Below, piece by piece: positions 17,003-25,544 of a DNA stretch of 64,000 nt. The stretch is taken from positions 40,692-104,691 of the forward strand of contig NZ_JACIBT010000004.1 in assembly GCF_014195445.1 (NCBI RefSeq), given 5' to 3'. The DNA is from Garicola koreensis (lineage in GTDB: Bacteria > Actinomycetota > Actinomycetes > Actinomycetales > Micrococcaceae). Position 1 is the first letter of the stretch. The number at the start of each line of letters is the position of its first letter. A model generated the notes under the pieces. That model searched no databases. It was given only the letters and a program-made list of their open reading frames with translations, and was not told the DNA's origin. Both the position numbers and the translations under genes were made by a program.

Positions 17003-18112
17003 CTACAGCTGGTGTCCGAGTTTGTATTCGCCCTGTTTCCACTCGGGCATGGTCTCTTCATCGCCCTTGCGAGTGTAGGAGAAGCCGTCGGCGCCGATGG
17101 TGACGTCCATTTCGTCAGTCTCGCTGCGCTCCACGGTGGGCATCGGGTTGCCCTCCAGGTCCAACACGGTGGAGGCTTCGGTGTACCAGGAGGGCACGAC
17201 CGGGTTTCCCCACCAGTCGCGGCGCTGGTTGTCGTGGACGTCCCAGGTGACCACCGGGTTGTCGGGGTCGCCGGTGTAGTAGTCCTGGGTGTAGATCTCC
17301 ACGCGGTGGCCGTCGGGGTCGCGCAGGTAGAGGTAGAAGGCGTTGGAGACCCCATGCCGGCCGGGTCCGCGTTCGATGTGGTCGGAGAGACGCAGGGCAC
17401 CGAGCTTGTCGCAGATGGCCAGGATGTTGTGCTTTTCGTGGGTGGCGAAGGCCACGTGGTGCATCCGGGGACCCGCGCCGCCGGTCATGGCGGTGTCGTG
17501 GACGGTGGGCTTGCGCCGCATCCACGCGGCGTAGGTGGTGCCTTCGGCGTCCTGGATGTCTTCTGTGACCCGGAAGCCGAGGTCCTCCATGTACTTCACG
17601 GCCTTGGGCACATCTGGGGTGACCTGGTTGAAGTGGTCCAGCCGCACCAGGGCGCCGGGCGAGTAGAGGTCGTAGCGCCAGGCTAGCCGCTCCACGTGTT
17701 CGACGTCGTAAAAGAACTCGTAGGGGAAGCCCAGCGGATCCTGCACCCGCACGGAGTCACCGATGCCTGTGACGAATCCGTTCTTCGCACGCTTCACCGG
17801 GCTGCCCAGCTCTTTGTAGTAGGCCTCGGCTTTGTCGACCTCCTCGGGGCTGCGCACCCGGTAGGAGAAGGCGGCCACGGCGGCGGCGTCGCCTTGGCGC
17901 AGCACCAGGTTGTGGTGGATGAACTCCTCCATGGAGCGCAGGTAGATGGCGTTCTCGTCCTCTGTGGTGACCACGAGGCCCAGTACGTCCACATAGAAGT
18001 CGCGGGAGCGCTTCAGGTCGGTGACCACCAGCTCCATATAGGCGCAGCGCACTACATCGGGAGCCGGCGACGACGGGGTCGGAATCGTTGCGTCAGGGGT
18101 GTTGGGGGTCAT
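17003..18112 (-). CDS. hpaD: 3,4-Dihydroxyphenylacetate (homoprotocatechuate) 2,3-dioxygenase
   Basis: A 369-residue extradiol dioxygenase of the vicinal oxygen chelate fold, closely resembling the well-studied Arthrobacter and Brevibacterium enzymes. Two VOC modules are visible. The 2-His-1-carboxylate metal ligands are His in RLDHFNQVTPDV (about residue 160), His in MHHVAFATHEKHN and Glu in HRVEIYTQDYY. Iron or manganese cannot be told from sequence. It opens the ring of homoprotocatechuate to 5-carboxymethyl-2-hydroxymuconate semialdehyde, which HpaE then oxidises. This gene is the strongest single indicator of the pathway. Confidence 0.94.
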   Translation of the reverse strand: MTPNTPDATIPTPSSPAPDVVRCAYMELVVTDLKRSRDFYVDVLGLVVTTEDENAIYLRSMEEFIHHNLVLRQGDAAAVAAFSYRVRSPEEVDKAEAYYKELGSPVKRAKNGFVTGIGDSVRVQDPLGFPYEFFYDVEHVERLAWRYDLYSPGALVRLDHFNQVTPDVPKAVKYMEDLGFRVTEDIQDAEGTTYAAWMRRKPTVHDTAMTGGAGPRMHHVAFATHEKHNILAICDKLGALRLSDHIERGPGRHGVSNAFYLYLRDPDGHRVEIYTQDYYTGDPDNPVVTWDVHDNQRRDWWGNPVVPSWYTEASTVLDLEGNPMPTVERSETDEMDVTIGADGFSYTRKGDEETMPEWKQGEYKLGHQL

Positions 18113-18177
18113 GTCAGGCGTCCTTGCTCTGTCAGGTGGAAAGGGGCTCAGCAGAATAGGGCTCAGCGGCAGGAAGC

Positions 18178-19683
18178 TCAGTCGGCTTTGCCGAAGACGG
18201 GGTTGTGCACTTCACCGAGGTTGATGTGCACAGCCTGCTGGTCGGTGTAGAAGTCGATGGACCGGTAGCCGCCCTCGTGTCCCAGACCTGAGGCCTTCAC
18301 ACCGCCGAAGGGGGTGCGCAGGTCGCGGACGTTGTTGGAGTTCAGCCACACCATGCCTGCCTCCACGGCCTGGGCGAAGTTGTGCGAGCGCTTCAGGTCG
18401 TTGGTCCACACATAGGCGGCGAGGCCGTACTTGGTGTTGTTGGCCAGCTTCAGCGCCTCCTCTTCGGTATCGAAGGGGGTGATGGCCACCACGGGGCCGA
18501 AGATCTCGTCCTGGAAGATGCTGGCGTCCGGGGAGACGTCGGCGAAGACGGTGGGGGCGACGAAGTTGCCGGTCTCGAACCCCTCGGGGCGGCCACCGCC
18601 GGCGACCAGGCGGGCCTCCTCCTTGCCCTTCTCCACGTAGCTCATCACCTTGTCGAAGTGCTCCGGGTGCACCAGGGCGCCGACCTCGGTGGCGGGCTCG
18701 TGGGGCAGGCCGACCTTGACGCGCTTGGTCTGGGCGGCGTAGCGCTCGACGAACTCGTCGTAGATGCTGCGTTCCACCAGGATCCTGGAACCGGCGGTGC
18801 AGCGTTCGCCGTTGAGCGAGAAGACGCCGAAGACGGTGGCGTTGATGGCGGTCTCCATATCGGCGTCGGCGAAGACGATGGCCGGGGATTTGCCGCCCAG
18901 CTCCATGGAGAGGCCCTTCAGGTGCGGCGCCGAGTTGGCGAAGATCAGTTGGCCGGTGCTGGACTCTCCGGTGAAGGAGATCAGCGGGACCTCGGGGTGC
19001 TTCACCAACGCATCGCCAGCATCTTCACCCATGCCGTTGACCAGGTTGAACACACCAGCTGGCAGGCCAGCCTCTTCGAAGATGCCCGCCCAGAGGCCGG
19101 CGGAGAGCGGGGTGAACTCGGCCGGCTTGAGCACCACCGAGTTTCCGGTGGCGATGGCCGGGGCCAGCTTCCAGCTCTCCAGCATGAAGGGAGTGTTCCA
19201 GGGGGTGATCAGTCCGGCCACGCCGATCGGCTTGCGGTTGACGTAGTTGGCCTGACGTCCGGGAACTTTGAAGGCATTATCGTGCTGGGCGACGATCAGA
19301 TCGGCGAAGAACCGGAAGTTCTCTGCTGCCCGGCGTGCCTGGCCCAGCGCCTGGGTGATGGGCAGGCCGGTGTCGAAGGACTCCAGCTCGGCCAGGCGAT
19401 CGCCGCGGGTCTCCACCACATCTGCGATTTTGTGCAGCACCCGTGAGCGTTCCCGGGGCAGCGCCTGGGACCAGGTGCCGGCGTCGAAGGTTCGCTGGGC
19501 TGCGGCGACGGCGCGGTCAATATCGGCGCTGCTGCCCGCCGAGGCCTGAATATAGGTCTCGTTGGTGACCGGGCTGATGACGTCGAAGGTTGCTCCGTCG
19601 GCTGAGTCGACGAATTCGCCGTCGATGTAGTGCCGGATCTGCTCCGGCAGCTCGGCGGGGGTACGAGTCTCATAGTGTGTCAT
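18178..19683 (-). CDS. hpaE: 5-Carboxymethyl-2-hydroxymuconate semialdehyde dehydrogenase
   Basis: A 501-residue NAD-dependent aldehyde dehydrogenase. The general base Glu is in SMELGGKSPAIVF, the nucleophilic Cys in LNGERCTAGSRILVE, and the cofactor and C-terminal segments EIFGPVVAITPF and FGGVKASGLGHEGGYRSIDFYT are intact. It lies between hpaD and the GntR regulator and should oxidise the ring-cleavage semialdehyde to the dicarboxylate used by HpaG. A 65-bp gap separates it from hpaD and a 66-bp gap from the regulator gene. Confidence 0.92.
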   Translation of the reverse strand: MTHYETRTPAELPEQIRHYIDGEFVDSADGATFDVISPVTNETYIQASAGSSADIDRAVAAAQRTFDAGTWSQALPRERSRVLHKIADVVETRGDRLAELESFDTGLPITQALGQARRAAENFRFFADLIVAQHDNAFKVPGRQANYVNRKPIGVAGLITPWNTPFMLESWKLAPAIATGNSVVLKPAEFTPLSAGLWAGIFEEAGLPAGVFNLVNGMGEDAGDALVKHPEVPLISFTGESSTGQLIFANSAPHLKGLSMELGGKSPAIVFADADMETAINATVFGVFSLNGERCTAGSRILVERSIYDEFVERYAAQTKRVKVGLPHEPATEVGALVHPEHFDKVMSYVEKGKEEARLVAGGGRPEGFETGNFVAPTVFADVSPDASIFQDEIFGPVVAITPFDTEEEALKLANNTKYGLAAYVWTNDLKRSHNFAQAVEAGMVWLNSNNVRDLRTPFGGVKASGLGHEGGYRSIDFYTDQQAVHINLGEVHNPVFGKAD

Positions 19684-19749
19684 CGTGGTGCTCCTTGATG
19701 TGTTGCTGTGGTCTGGTGATCGTGGTGGGCAGCCTGCGGGGCCGGGCTG

Positions 19750-20427
19750 CTAACCGTCCTGGTCGCGGAAGGCCTCCACGGTGCGCCATTTGTGGTGGCG
19801 GATTCTCATCTCGATATCGGCGGGATCTGCTTGGTCCCGGATCAGCGTCAGGATTTCGTCGTGCTCATCGACCGAGCGCGGCGCCCGGTCCGGCACAAAG
19901 CTGAAGGTGGAGGTGCGCAGCCCGGCCATTCGTCCCCACCCTCGGTCCACCAGCATGCTCAGGTGCGCGTTGGGGCAGCGGGCGAACAGCGCACGGTGGA
20001 ACCTCTCGTTCAGCACGGTGAAGACCGAGGGGTCAAAGTCGCTGAGCACGGCTCGCATCTGGTCGTTGATGCCCTGGGCCGCGGCGACGTCGTCCTCGGT
20101 GATGTGCGGCAGGGAAAGCACAGTGGCTGCGCCTTCTAGGACCCCCAGGGTCTGCATGGTCTCGACGTATTCCTCCTGATTGACCATCGCGACCCGGGCG
20201 CCCACATTGCGCTCGAACTCCACCAGCCCTTCGGCCTCCAACCGGCGGATCGCCTCCCGCACCGGCACAGTGCTGACGCCCAGCTCGGCAGCGATACTGC
20301 TGAGGACCAGCCGGTAGCCGGGGTTGAAGTCCCGGGTCAGGATGCGCTGGCTGAGCCAGTCGTAGGTGCGCTGGGACTTGCTGGTGGATTCGGGCTTGCT
20401 GGTGGATGCGGTCGCCGGCACAGACAC
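19750..20427 (-). CDS. GntR-family (FCD-type) regulator of the homoprotocatechuate operon
   Basis: A 225-residue regulator. The N-terminal winged helix reads TRDFNPGYRLVLSSIAAELGVSTVPVREAIRRLEAEGLVEFERNVGARV, a textbook GntR domain. The C-terminal helical FCD domain carries metal-binding His residues (NERFHRALFARCP; a late MRIRHHKWRT). It is embedded between hpaG and hpaE, so it is probably a local repressor relieved by a pathway intermediate. A candidate operator lies at 21874-21889. It starts four bases after the hpaG stop. Confidence 0.88.
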   Translation of the reverse strand: MSVPATASTSKPESTSKSQRTYDWLSQRILTRDFNPGYRLVLSSIAAELGVSTVPVREAIRRLEAEGLVEFERNVGARVAMVNQEEYVETMQTLGVLEGAATVLSLPHITEDDVAAAQGINDQMRAVLSDFDPSVFTVLNERFHRALFARCPNAHLSMLVDRGWGRMAGLRTSTFSFVPDRAPRSVDEHDEILTLIRDQADPADIEMRIRHHKWRTVEAFRDQDG

Positions 20428-20431
20428 GGCC

Positions 20432-21880
20432 TCACGCCCTCCCGTGCTCAGCCTCGTAGCGGGTCCGCCACTGCTGGTTCATCGGGAAGACCTCTTCGAT
20501 CGGGGCCCCGGCTTTGACCTGTTCAGCGACCCACGCGTCCTCGGCCTCCTTGGCCAGGACCGCGTCGACCACTTCTTCGGCCAGGGCTGGGGGGATGACG
20601 ACGACGCCGTCGTCGTCTCCGACGATGAGGTCGCCGGGCTGCACCGTTGCGCCTCCACAGGCGATGGTCAGGTCAGCGTCCCAGGGCACATGTCTGCGTC
20701 CCAGCACGGCCGGGTGGGCGCCGCGGGTGAAGACCGGCAGGTCGATGTCGGCCACCGTGGTGTAGTCACGGACTCCCCCGTCGGTGACCACGCCTGCGGC
20801 GCCGCGGGTCTGCGCTCGCAGGGCCAGAATGTCGCCCAGGGTGCCCGAGCCGGATTCGTTGCGGGCTTCGATGACGATGACTTCGTCCTCGGCCACGGCG
20901 TCGAACACCTGCTTCTGTGCGTTGAAACCGCCGCCGTGGGACTTGAAGAGGTCCTCACGGTTCGGCACGAAGCGCAGGGTCTTTGCCGTGCCGACCAGCT
21001 TCTGGCCCGGTCGGGTCGGGCGGACCCCGTCGATGGCCACATTGTTGAGTCCGCGCTTGCGCAGCTCCTGAGACAGTCCGGCGACCGGCGCCTGGGTCAG
21101 CTTGGCCTTCAGCTCTGGGCTCAGGGCTGGTCCGGCTGCGGGCAGGCCCGCTGCGTCGCGGCTGCCCCATGCTTCTTCGCGCTGCAGGTCGTTGACCTGG
21201 GGCACAGAACCCAGTTCGGGGTCGAATGAGTCCTCACCCTCCACGATGGTGGAGACAAGACGTCCGGTGCTCACACCCCGGTCGGGGGCGTCGACTTCCA
21301 CCTCGACGGTGTCTCCGGGCTGGGCGACGGACGCGCCTTTCGGGGTTCCGGTGAGGATCACATCGCCGGGGTGCAGCGTCAGGTGCTGGGAGAGGTCGGC
21401 GACGATGTGGGCCAGCGAGAAGATCAGCCCGTCAGTGCTGTCCTCCTGGACCAGCTGCCCGTTCTTCCATGTCCGCACGCGCAGCGCCTGGGGGTCGAGG
21501 CCTTCGGCGTCGATGAGCTCCGGGCCCAACGGAGTGTATCCGTCGCGCCCCTTATTGCGAACGTTGGATCCCTTGTCCGCTGCCCGCAGGTCGTAGAGCC
21601 CCCAGTCGTTGGCGGCGGTCACCGATTCCACGTGACTCCAGGCCTTCTCCAGTGAAACGTTGCGCGCTTCGGCGCCGATCACCAGGGCGATCTCACCTTC
21701 GAAGGCCAGCAGCTCGGTGCCGGCGGGCCGCTCCACCGAATCCCCGGAAGCAGCCACCGAGCTGGTGGGCTTGAAGAAGTACGACGGCGCTTTGGGGCGT
21801 CGTCCACGCTCAGCAGCGCGTGATTCGTAGCTGATATGGACGGCGATAATCTTCCCAGGACTGAACATATTTGAGATCAT
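20432..21880 (-). CDS. hpaG: Fusion of a fumarylacetoacetate-hydrolase domain (HpaG-like) with an RraA-like domain
   Basis: A 482-residue two-domain protein. Residues about 1-255 are an FAH-family domain (ELLAFEGEIALVIGAEARNV with metal acids, NDWGLYDLRAADKGSN, GDVILTGTPKGASV), as in the HpaG decarboxylase/isomerase. Residues about 260-480 are an RraA / 4-hydroxy-4-methyl-2-oxoglutarate aldolase-like domain (GTLGDILALRAQTRGAAGVVTDGGVRDY, PGDLIVGDDDGVVVIP). Classical HpaG is instead two tandem FAH domains. First gene of the operon, so it should decarboxylate and isomerise the HpaE product, with the RraA half possibly supplying the decarboxylase. No ribosome site precedes ATG 21880 or ATG 21868, so the message may be leaderless. 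Confidence 0.87.
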   Translation of the reverse strand: MISNMFSPGKIIAVHISYESRAAERGRRPKAPSYFFKPTSSVAASGDSVERPAGTELLAFEGEIALVIGAEARNVSLEKAWSHVESVTAANDWGLYDLRAADKGSNVRNKGRDGYTPLGPELIDAEGLDPQALRVRTWKNGQLVQEDSTDGLIFSLAHIVADLSQHLTLHPGDVILTGTPKGASVAQPGDTVEVEVDAPDRGVSTGRLVSTIVEGEDSFDPELGSVPQVNDLQREEAWGSRDAAGLPAAGPALSPELKAKLTQAPVAGLSQELRKRGLNNVAIDGVRPTRPGQKLVGTAKTLRFVPNREDLFKSHGGGFNAQKQVFDAVAEDEVIVIEARNESGSGTLGDILALRAQTRGAAGVVTDGGVRDYTTVADIDLPVFTRGAHPAVLGRRHVPWDADLTIACGGATVQPGDLIVGDDDGVVVIPPALAEEVVDAVLAKEAEDAWVAEQVKAGAPIEEVFPMNQQWRTRYEAEHGRA

Positions 21881-21889
21881 ATATCATCT
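21874..21889. promoter_or_regulatory. Candidate GntR operator at the hpaG start
   Basis: AGATCATATATCATCT is a nearly perfect palindrome (AGAT arms, ATATAT centre, one asymmetric pair) overlapping the first codon of hpaG. Its position and AT-rich symmetric form suit the FCD-type GntR encoded in this operon. Role inferred. Confidence 0.5.
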
Positions 21890-22036
21890 GCGGTGGCCCG
21901 GCAAGCACATTTTGTGAGCCGCGGCACAGGCTTCAATACACCGCAAGTTTTCATGGTCGCCGCGGGACATATTCCGCGGCATCGACGAAAAGCCGCTGTG
22001 TTTTGCAAGCCACGGTGTTTTGGCTTCGGCGTCGAC

Positions 22037-22093
22037 GTGACAGGAGGGTGGCTGCCGCCAACCTCGCATCTGAGGCAGCCACTCCCCTGTCAC
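22037..22093. terminator. Long hairpin between hpaG and the permease gene
   Basis: A 20-bp stem with two mismatches (22037-22056, GTGACAGGAGGGTGGCTGCC; 22074-22093, its complement) encloses a 17-nt loop. It follows directly on the permease stop at 22101, so it should end the leftward permease transcript before the hpaG promoter. There is no strong T tract. Confidence 0.7.
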
Positions 22094-22100
22094 GAAACGA

Positions 22101-23582
22101 TCAGCCGATGTTGGCGTCTCGGACCGCCTGGTAGATCTCTGGCCTCTTTACGCGCAGGTACTCTCCCCAGATCAGGCCCACAATCCCAGAGCCGATGATC
22201 ACTCCAGGGATGATGACGACCAGCGCAGAGAAGCCCTCGGATTCGATCATGACGTCGAAGTTCAACATGATCAGCACTGCGATCACACCCAGCCCGATCG
22301 CCGCGACCAGTGGAGCCACCGTCCTGATCAGAAGAGGATGGTTGTGGGGGTCGCGTCCGAAGTAGCGCATGATCGCAACTGAGGTGATGCACAGCAGAAG
22401 CACCATCCCGAACCCTGCAGCATTGGTCAGCCACGGGAACATGGTCATCACCGGGTACAGGGGGCCAAATTCGGATCCGGTGCCTGAGATGGCGAAGATG
22501 ATGATGAACACCAAAGCCAGTGCCGTCTGTGTCATCGATCCGGCTACGGGAGCGCCGTTCTGCGCGCCGGTGGCACCCAGGTATTGCGGAAGCACCCGAG
22601 CCCGCCCCATCGAGAAGAAGTACCGGGCTGCCGCATTGTGAAAGGCAACCATTGCGGCAAAGATGCTGGTCAGAAAGAGCGCCGCGGCCAGGTTGGCGAC
22701 GACCACCGGAACCTGCTGCTCCAGGAAAACGAACATCAGGTCCGGGCCCCACTCCTGGGACTGCGCCACGATCTCGGACGGGCCGATGCCAATGGCGAAT
22801 GCCCAGGACGAAAGTGCGTAGAAGACCGCAATGATGCCGACCGCGATGTAGGTCGCCCGGGCCACCGACCTTTTCGGGTTCTTCACCTCCTCCGAGTAGA
22901 TGGCTCCGGACTCAAAGCCCATAAACGCCGCGATCCCGAAGGCCAGCAGCGCCCCGAGACTGCCGGTGAGCCAGTTCATCGGCAAGAAGGGATCAGCGCT
23001 GATGCCTTCCGGAGCCACGCCGAAGGACAACAGGCTCACGCCGATGACAACAACAAACTCCAGGCTCACAATGACAATCAGGACCTTGGCGGAAAGGTCG
23101 ATCTTGTTGATGCCCAGCACCCCGATCAGCAGCCAGGCTGCCAGCGCCCACACCCACCACGGCAGCTCCAAGCCTATGACGTCGCCGATGATCGATGATG
23201 CGGTGAACCCGAAGACTCCGTAGAGACCAATCTGCATCGCGTTGTAGGTCACCAGCGCCAGGAAGGAGGTGCCGATCCCCTGACGAGCACCGAGCCCGGC
23301 GGCGACGTAGGCGTAGAACGCGCCAGCATTCTGCACATAGGTGCTCATACGCCCATATCCCAGGGCGAAGAACACCAGAATGATCCCCAGCGCCAGGTAC
23401 CCCACAGGAACCCCGGTTTCTCCGGTGACCGCGAAACTGGTGGTGGCACCTCCGGCAAGCACGGTCAGCGGCGCCGAGGCCGCGATGATGAGGAAGACCA
23501 GCGCAGGCACCCCGAGTGTGCGTTGTGCAAGTGCTGATTCTTCTGGGGCAGGTATTTGTGTACGAGCAACAGATTCACTCAT
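22101..23582 (-). CDS. APC-family amino acid/amine permease
   Basis: A 493-residue transporter with about 12 membrane spans and the APC opening (TLGVPALVFLIIAASAPLTVLAGG), plus the family segment FGIAAFMGFESGAIYSEEVKNPKRSVARATYIAVGII. It should exchange or import a small amino compound across the membrane. The gene is the last of a leftward set with an aldehyde dehydrogenase and a copper amine oxidase, so tyramine, phenethylamine or a related aromatic amine is the most likely cargo. That is inference from context; the family alone does not give the substrate. Confidence 0.88.
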   Translation of the reverse strand: MSESVARTQIPAPEESALAQRTLGVPALVFLIIAASAPLTVLAGGATTSFAVTGETGVPVGYLALGIILVFFALGYGRMSTYVQNAGAFYAYVAAGLGARQGIGTSFLALVTYNAMQIGLYGVFGFTASSIIGDVIGLELPWWVWALAAWLLIGVLGINKIDLSAKVLIVIVSLEFVVVIGVSLLSFGVAPEGISADPFLPMNWLTGSLGALLAFGIAAFMGFESGAIYSEEVKNPKRSVARATYIAVGIIAVFYALSSWAFAIGIGPSEIVAQSQEWGPDLMFVFLEQQVPVVVANLAAALFLTSIFAAMVAFHNAAARYFFSMGRARVLPQYLGATGAQNGAPVAGSMTQTALALVFIIIFAISGTGSEFGPLYPVMTMFPWLTNAAGFGMVLLLCITSVAIMRYFGRDPHNHPLLIRTVAPLVAAIGLGVIAVLIMLNFDVMIESEGFSALVVIIPGVIIGSGIVGLIWGEYLRVKRPEIYQAVRDANIG

Positions 23583-23615
23583 GATTGTCCTCTTCCAAGT
23601 AGGCCCGAGGGTTAG

Positions 23616-25040
23616 TTACCAGCTGATGACATGGGGCACAGAGACGTGCTTGAGGCCTTCTAGGCCGAATTCAAGACCGAACCCGGAATTCTTTACCCCT
23701 CCGAACGGAATCCTTGGGTCCACAGCCCCGTGCTTGTTGATCCAGGTAGTCCCAGCCTCCAGTCGGGCGGCAACCTTCCTGCACAGGTCGACGTCGTTGC
23801 CCCACACCGAGGAGCCCAGACCCACATCGAGGGCGTTGGCCCACTCAATGGCCTGGTCCAGCTCGGTGTATTTGATGATTGGCAGCGCGGGCCCGAACTG
23901 CTCTTCGGCCACCAGTGGGTTGTCGTTGTCGATATCGGCTACCAGCGTCGTGGGATAGAAATAGCCGGCCTGGGACTCGTCCGGGTCCCCACCAGTGAGG
24001 ATGCGCGCTCCGCCGTCCTTGGCCGCCTGCACCAGCCTGGCCACAATGTCGTACTGCTGTTTGTTCTGGAGCGGACCCAGCACATTCTTCTCGTCCAGAC
24101 CCACTCCCATCGGCGCATTCTCAGCGACTTCAACCAGGGCTTCGCAGACCTGGTCGTACAGCCCTTCCGGGACATACAGTCGCTTCATCGCCGCGCACGT
24201 CTGACCAGTGTTGATGAATGCACCCCAGAAGAGCTCCTCGGCGATTGCCTGCGGATCAGCATCGTCCAGCACAATCCCGGCGTCGTTGCCGCCCAACTCC
24301 AGGGTCAGCCGGGCCAGGGTGTCGGCGGCGGTGCGCATGATGGCCTGTCCGGTCTTAGTGGAGCCGGTGAACATGATCTTGTCCACCTGTGCGTGACTGA
24401 TGAGTGCTGCGCCCACCTCGCCGTCGCCGGGCACCACGTGCAGCACGTCGGCCGGCAGCACCTGGTTCAGCACATGCACAAGGGCCTGGACCGACAGTGG
24501 GGTGTACTCCGAGGGTTTGAGCACCACGGTGTTGCCCATCCGCAGCGCTGGGGCCAGCTGCCAGATCGAAATCATCATCGGCCAGTTCCACGGCCCCACC
24601 GCGCCGACGACGCCGACCGGTTTGTAGTGCAGCTCCGCGCGACCGGACTCATCGTCGACTACCACTTCAGGCTCAAGCTCGAAGCCGGCGTTGGCGCGGA
24701 GCCAGGCAGCACAAGCACCGACTTCGAAACGGGCGTTCGGCCCGTTCAACGGCTTCCCCTGCTCACGGCTCAGCAGCTCGGCCAGGGCTTCGGCCGATGC
24801 CTCGACCGCGTCTGCAGCCTGGTTCAGCAGGTCACTGCGCTCAGCGTGGCTGCGAGCTGCCCAGTTCGGTTGGGCCTGTTTCGCTGCGGCAACGGCAGCG
24901 TTGATGTCCTGCGGAGTGCCTACACGCGTGCGCCCCACGGTCGCCCCAGTAGCTGGGTCGATCACTTCACGCCCGTTCGGCTCCTGAACGGTGTCCAGCA
25001 GATGGTCAAGAGTCAACAGTGCATCAGATTGAACAGTCAT
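23616..25040 (-). CDS. NAD-dependent aldehyde dehydrogenase (probable arylacetaldehyde dehydrogenase)
   Basis: About 474 residues. The catalytic Glu is in LELGGNDAGIVL and the Cys in INTGQTCAAMKRLYVP; GPWNWPMMISIWQLAPALRMGNTVVLKPSEYTP is the cofactor-binding segment. Three consecutive ATG codons start the frame; I chose the third (25040) because AAGGA then has normal spacing. It sits between the amine oxidase and permease genes and should oxidise the aldehyde released by the oxidase, for example 4-hydroxyphenylacetaldehyde to 4-hydroxyphenylacetate. Substrate is inferred from neighbours. Confidence 0.9.
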   Translation of the reverse strand: MTVQSDALLTLDHLLDTVQEPNGREVIDPATGATVGRTRVGTPQDINAAVAAAKQAQPNWAARSHAERSDLLNQAADAVEASAEALAELLSREQGKPLNGPNARFEVGACAAWLRANAGFELEPEVVVDDESGRAELHYKPVGVVGAVGPWNWPMMISIWQLAPALRMGNTVVLKPSEYTPLSVQALVHVLNQVLPADVLHVVPGDGEVGAALISHAQVDKIMFTGSTKTGQAIMRTAADTLARLTLELGGNDAGIVLDDADPQAIAEELFWGAFINTGQTCAAMKRLYVPEGLYDQVCEALVEVAENAPMGVGLDEKNVLGPLQNKQQYDIVARLVQAAKDGGARILTGGDPDESQAGYFYPTTLVADIDNDNPLVAEEQFGPALPIIKYTELDQAIEWANALDVGLGSSVWGNDVDLCRKVAARLEAGTTWINKHGAVDPRIPFGGVKNSGFGLEFGLEGLKHVSVPHVISW

Positions 25041-25049
25041 CATCATTCC

Positions 25050-25544
25050 TTATGTTGTGTTTGCGGTGTGATTTTCACTTATGAGATCGAAGGCTTGGGG
25101 TGATCTGCGGCGGCGCAGGCTCAGCGCGCAGACCACTGCGACGAGAAACTCGATGGCGATGATCGCCAGCATCGCTGAGGCTTGGCCATCTGCCGCGGTG
25201 ATCGCTGTGCCGGGCGCTGCGGTGTCGGCGCCTTGGTGGTGGGCGTGCCCTCCGGAGCCCGCCTGCGCCGGGACAACGATCATCATGGTATGAACAGCCA
25301 CCATTGCCAGGGACATCAGCAGCAGCCGTTGCAAGCAGTGAACGCTGGGGCGGAGGAGAGCCTCCACCGCGCACCACGCGCACCACAGAGTCATGGCGAT
25401 CATCAGTACTGTGAGGGCCACTCCGTGGGCGTGGAATGCCAACATCCAGATGTGCGCCAATATCGACATCGCCGCAACCGCTGCGACCGCCCAGGCGGGG
25501 CGAGTCAGCTGATCAGTGGCAACTGCAACCATTGGAGGTGCCAT
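25050..25544 (-). CDS. Small Met/His-rich membrane protein overlapping the amine oxidase gene
   Basis: I cannot name the family firmly; it resembles small DUF5134-type membrane proteins. From ATG 25544 it has 164 residues, with about four or five hydrophobic segments rich in Met, His and Trp/Cys ([42 protein letters not shown]) and a GGHAHHQG motif in a loop. It overlaps the 3' end of the copper amine oxidase gene by 32 bp and lies just before the aldehyde dehydrogenase. Met and His clusters in the membrane suggest copper handling for the oxidase; this is inference. The frame extends to 25586. Confidence 0.65.
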   Translation of the reverse strand: MAPPMVAVATDQLTRPAWAVAAVAAMSILAHIWMLAFHAHGVALTVLMIAMTLWCAWCAVEALLRPSVHCLQRLLLMSLAMVAVHTMMIVVPAQAGSGGHAHHQGADTAAPGTAITAADGQASAMLAIIAIEFLVAVVCALSLRRRRSPQAFDLISENHTANTT

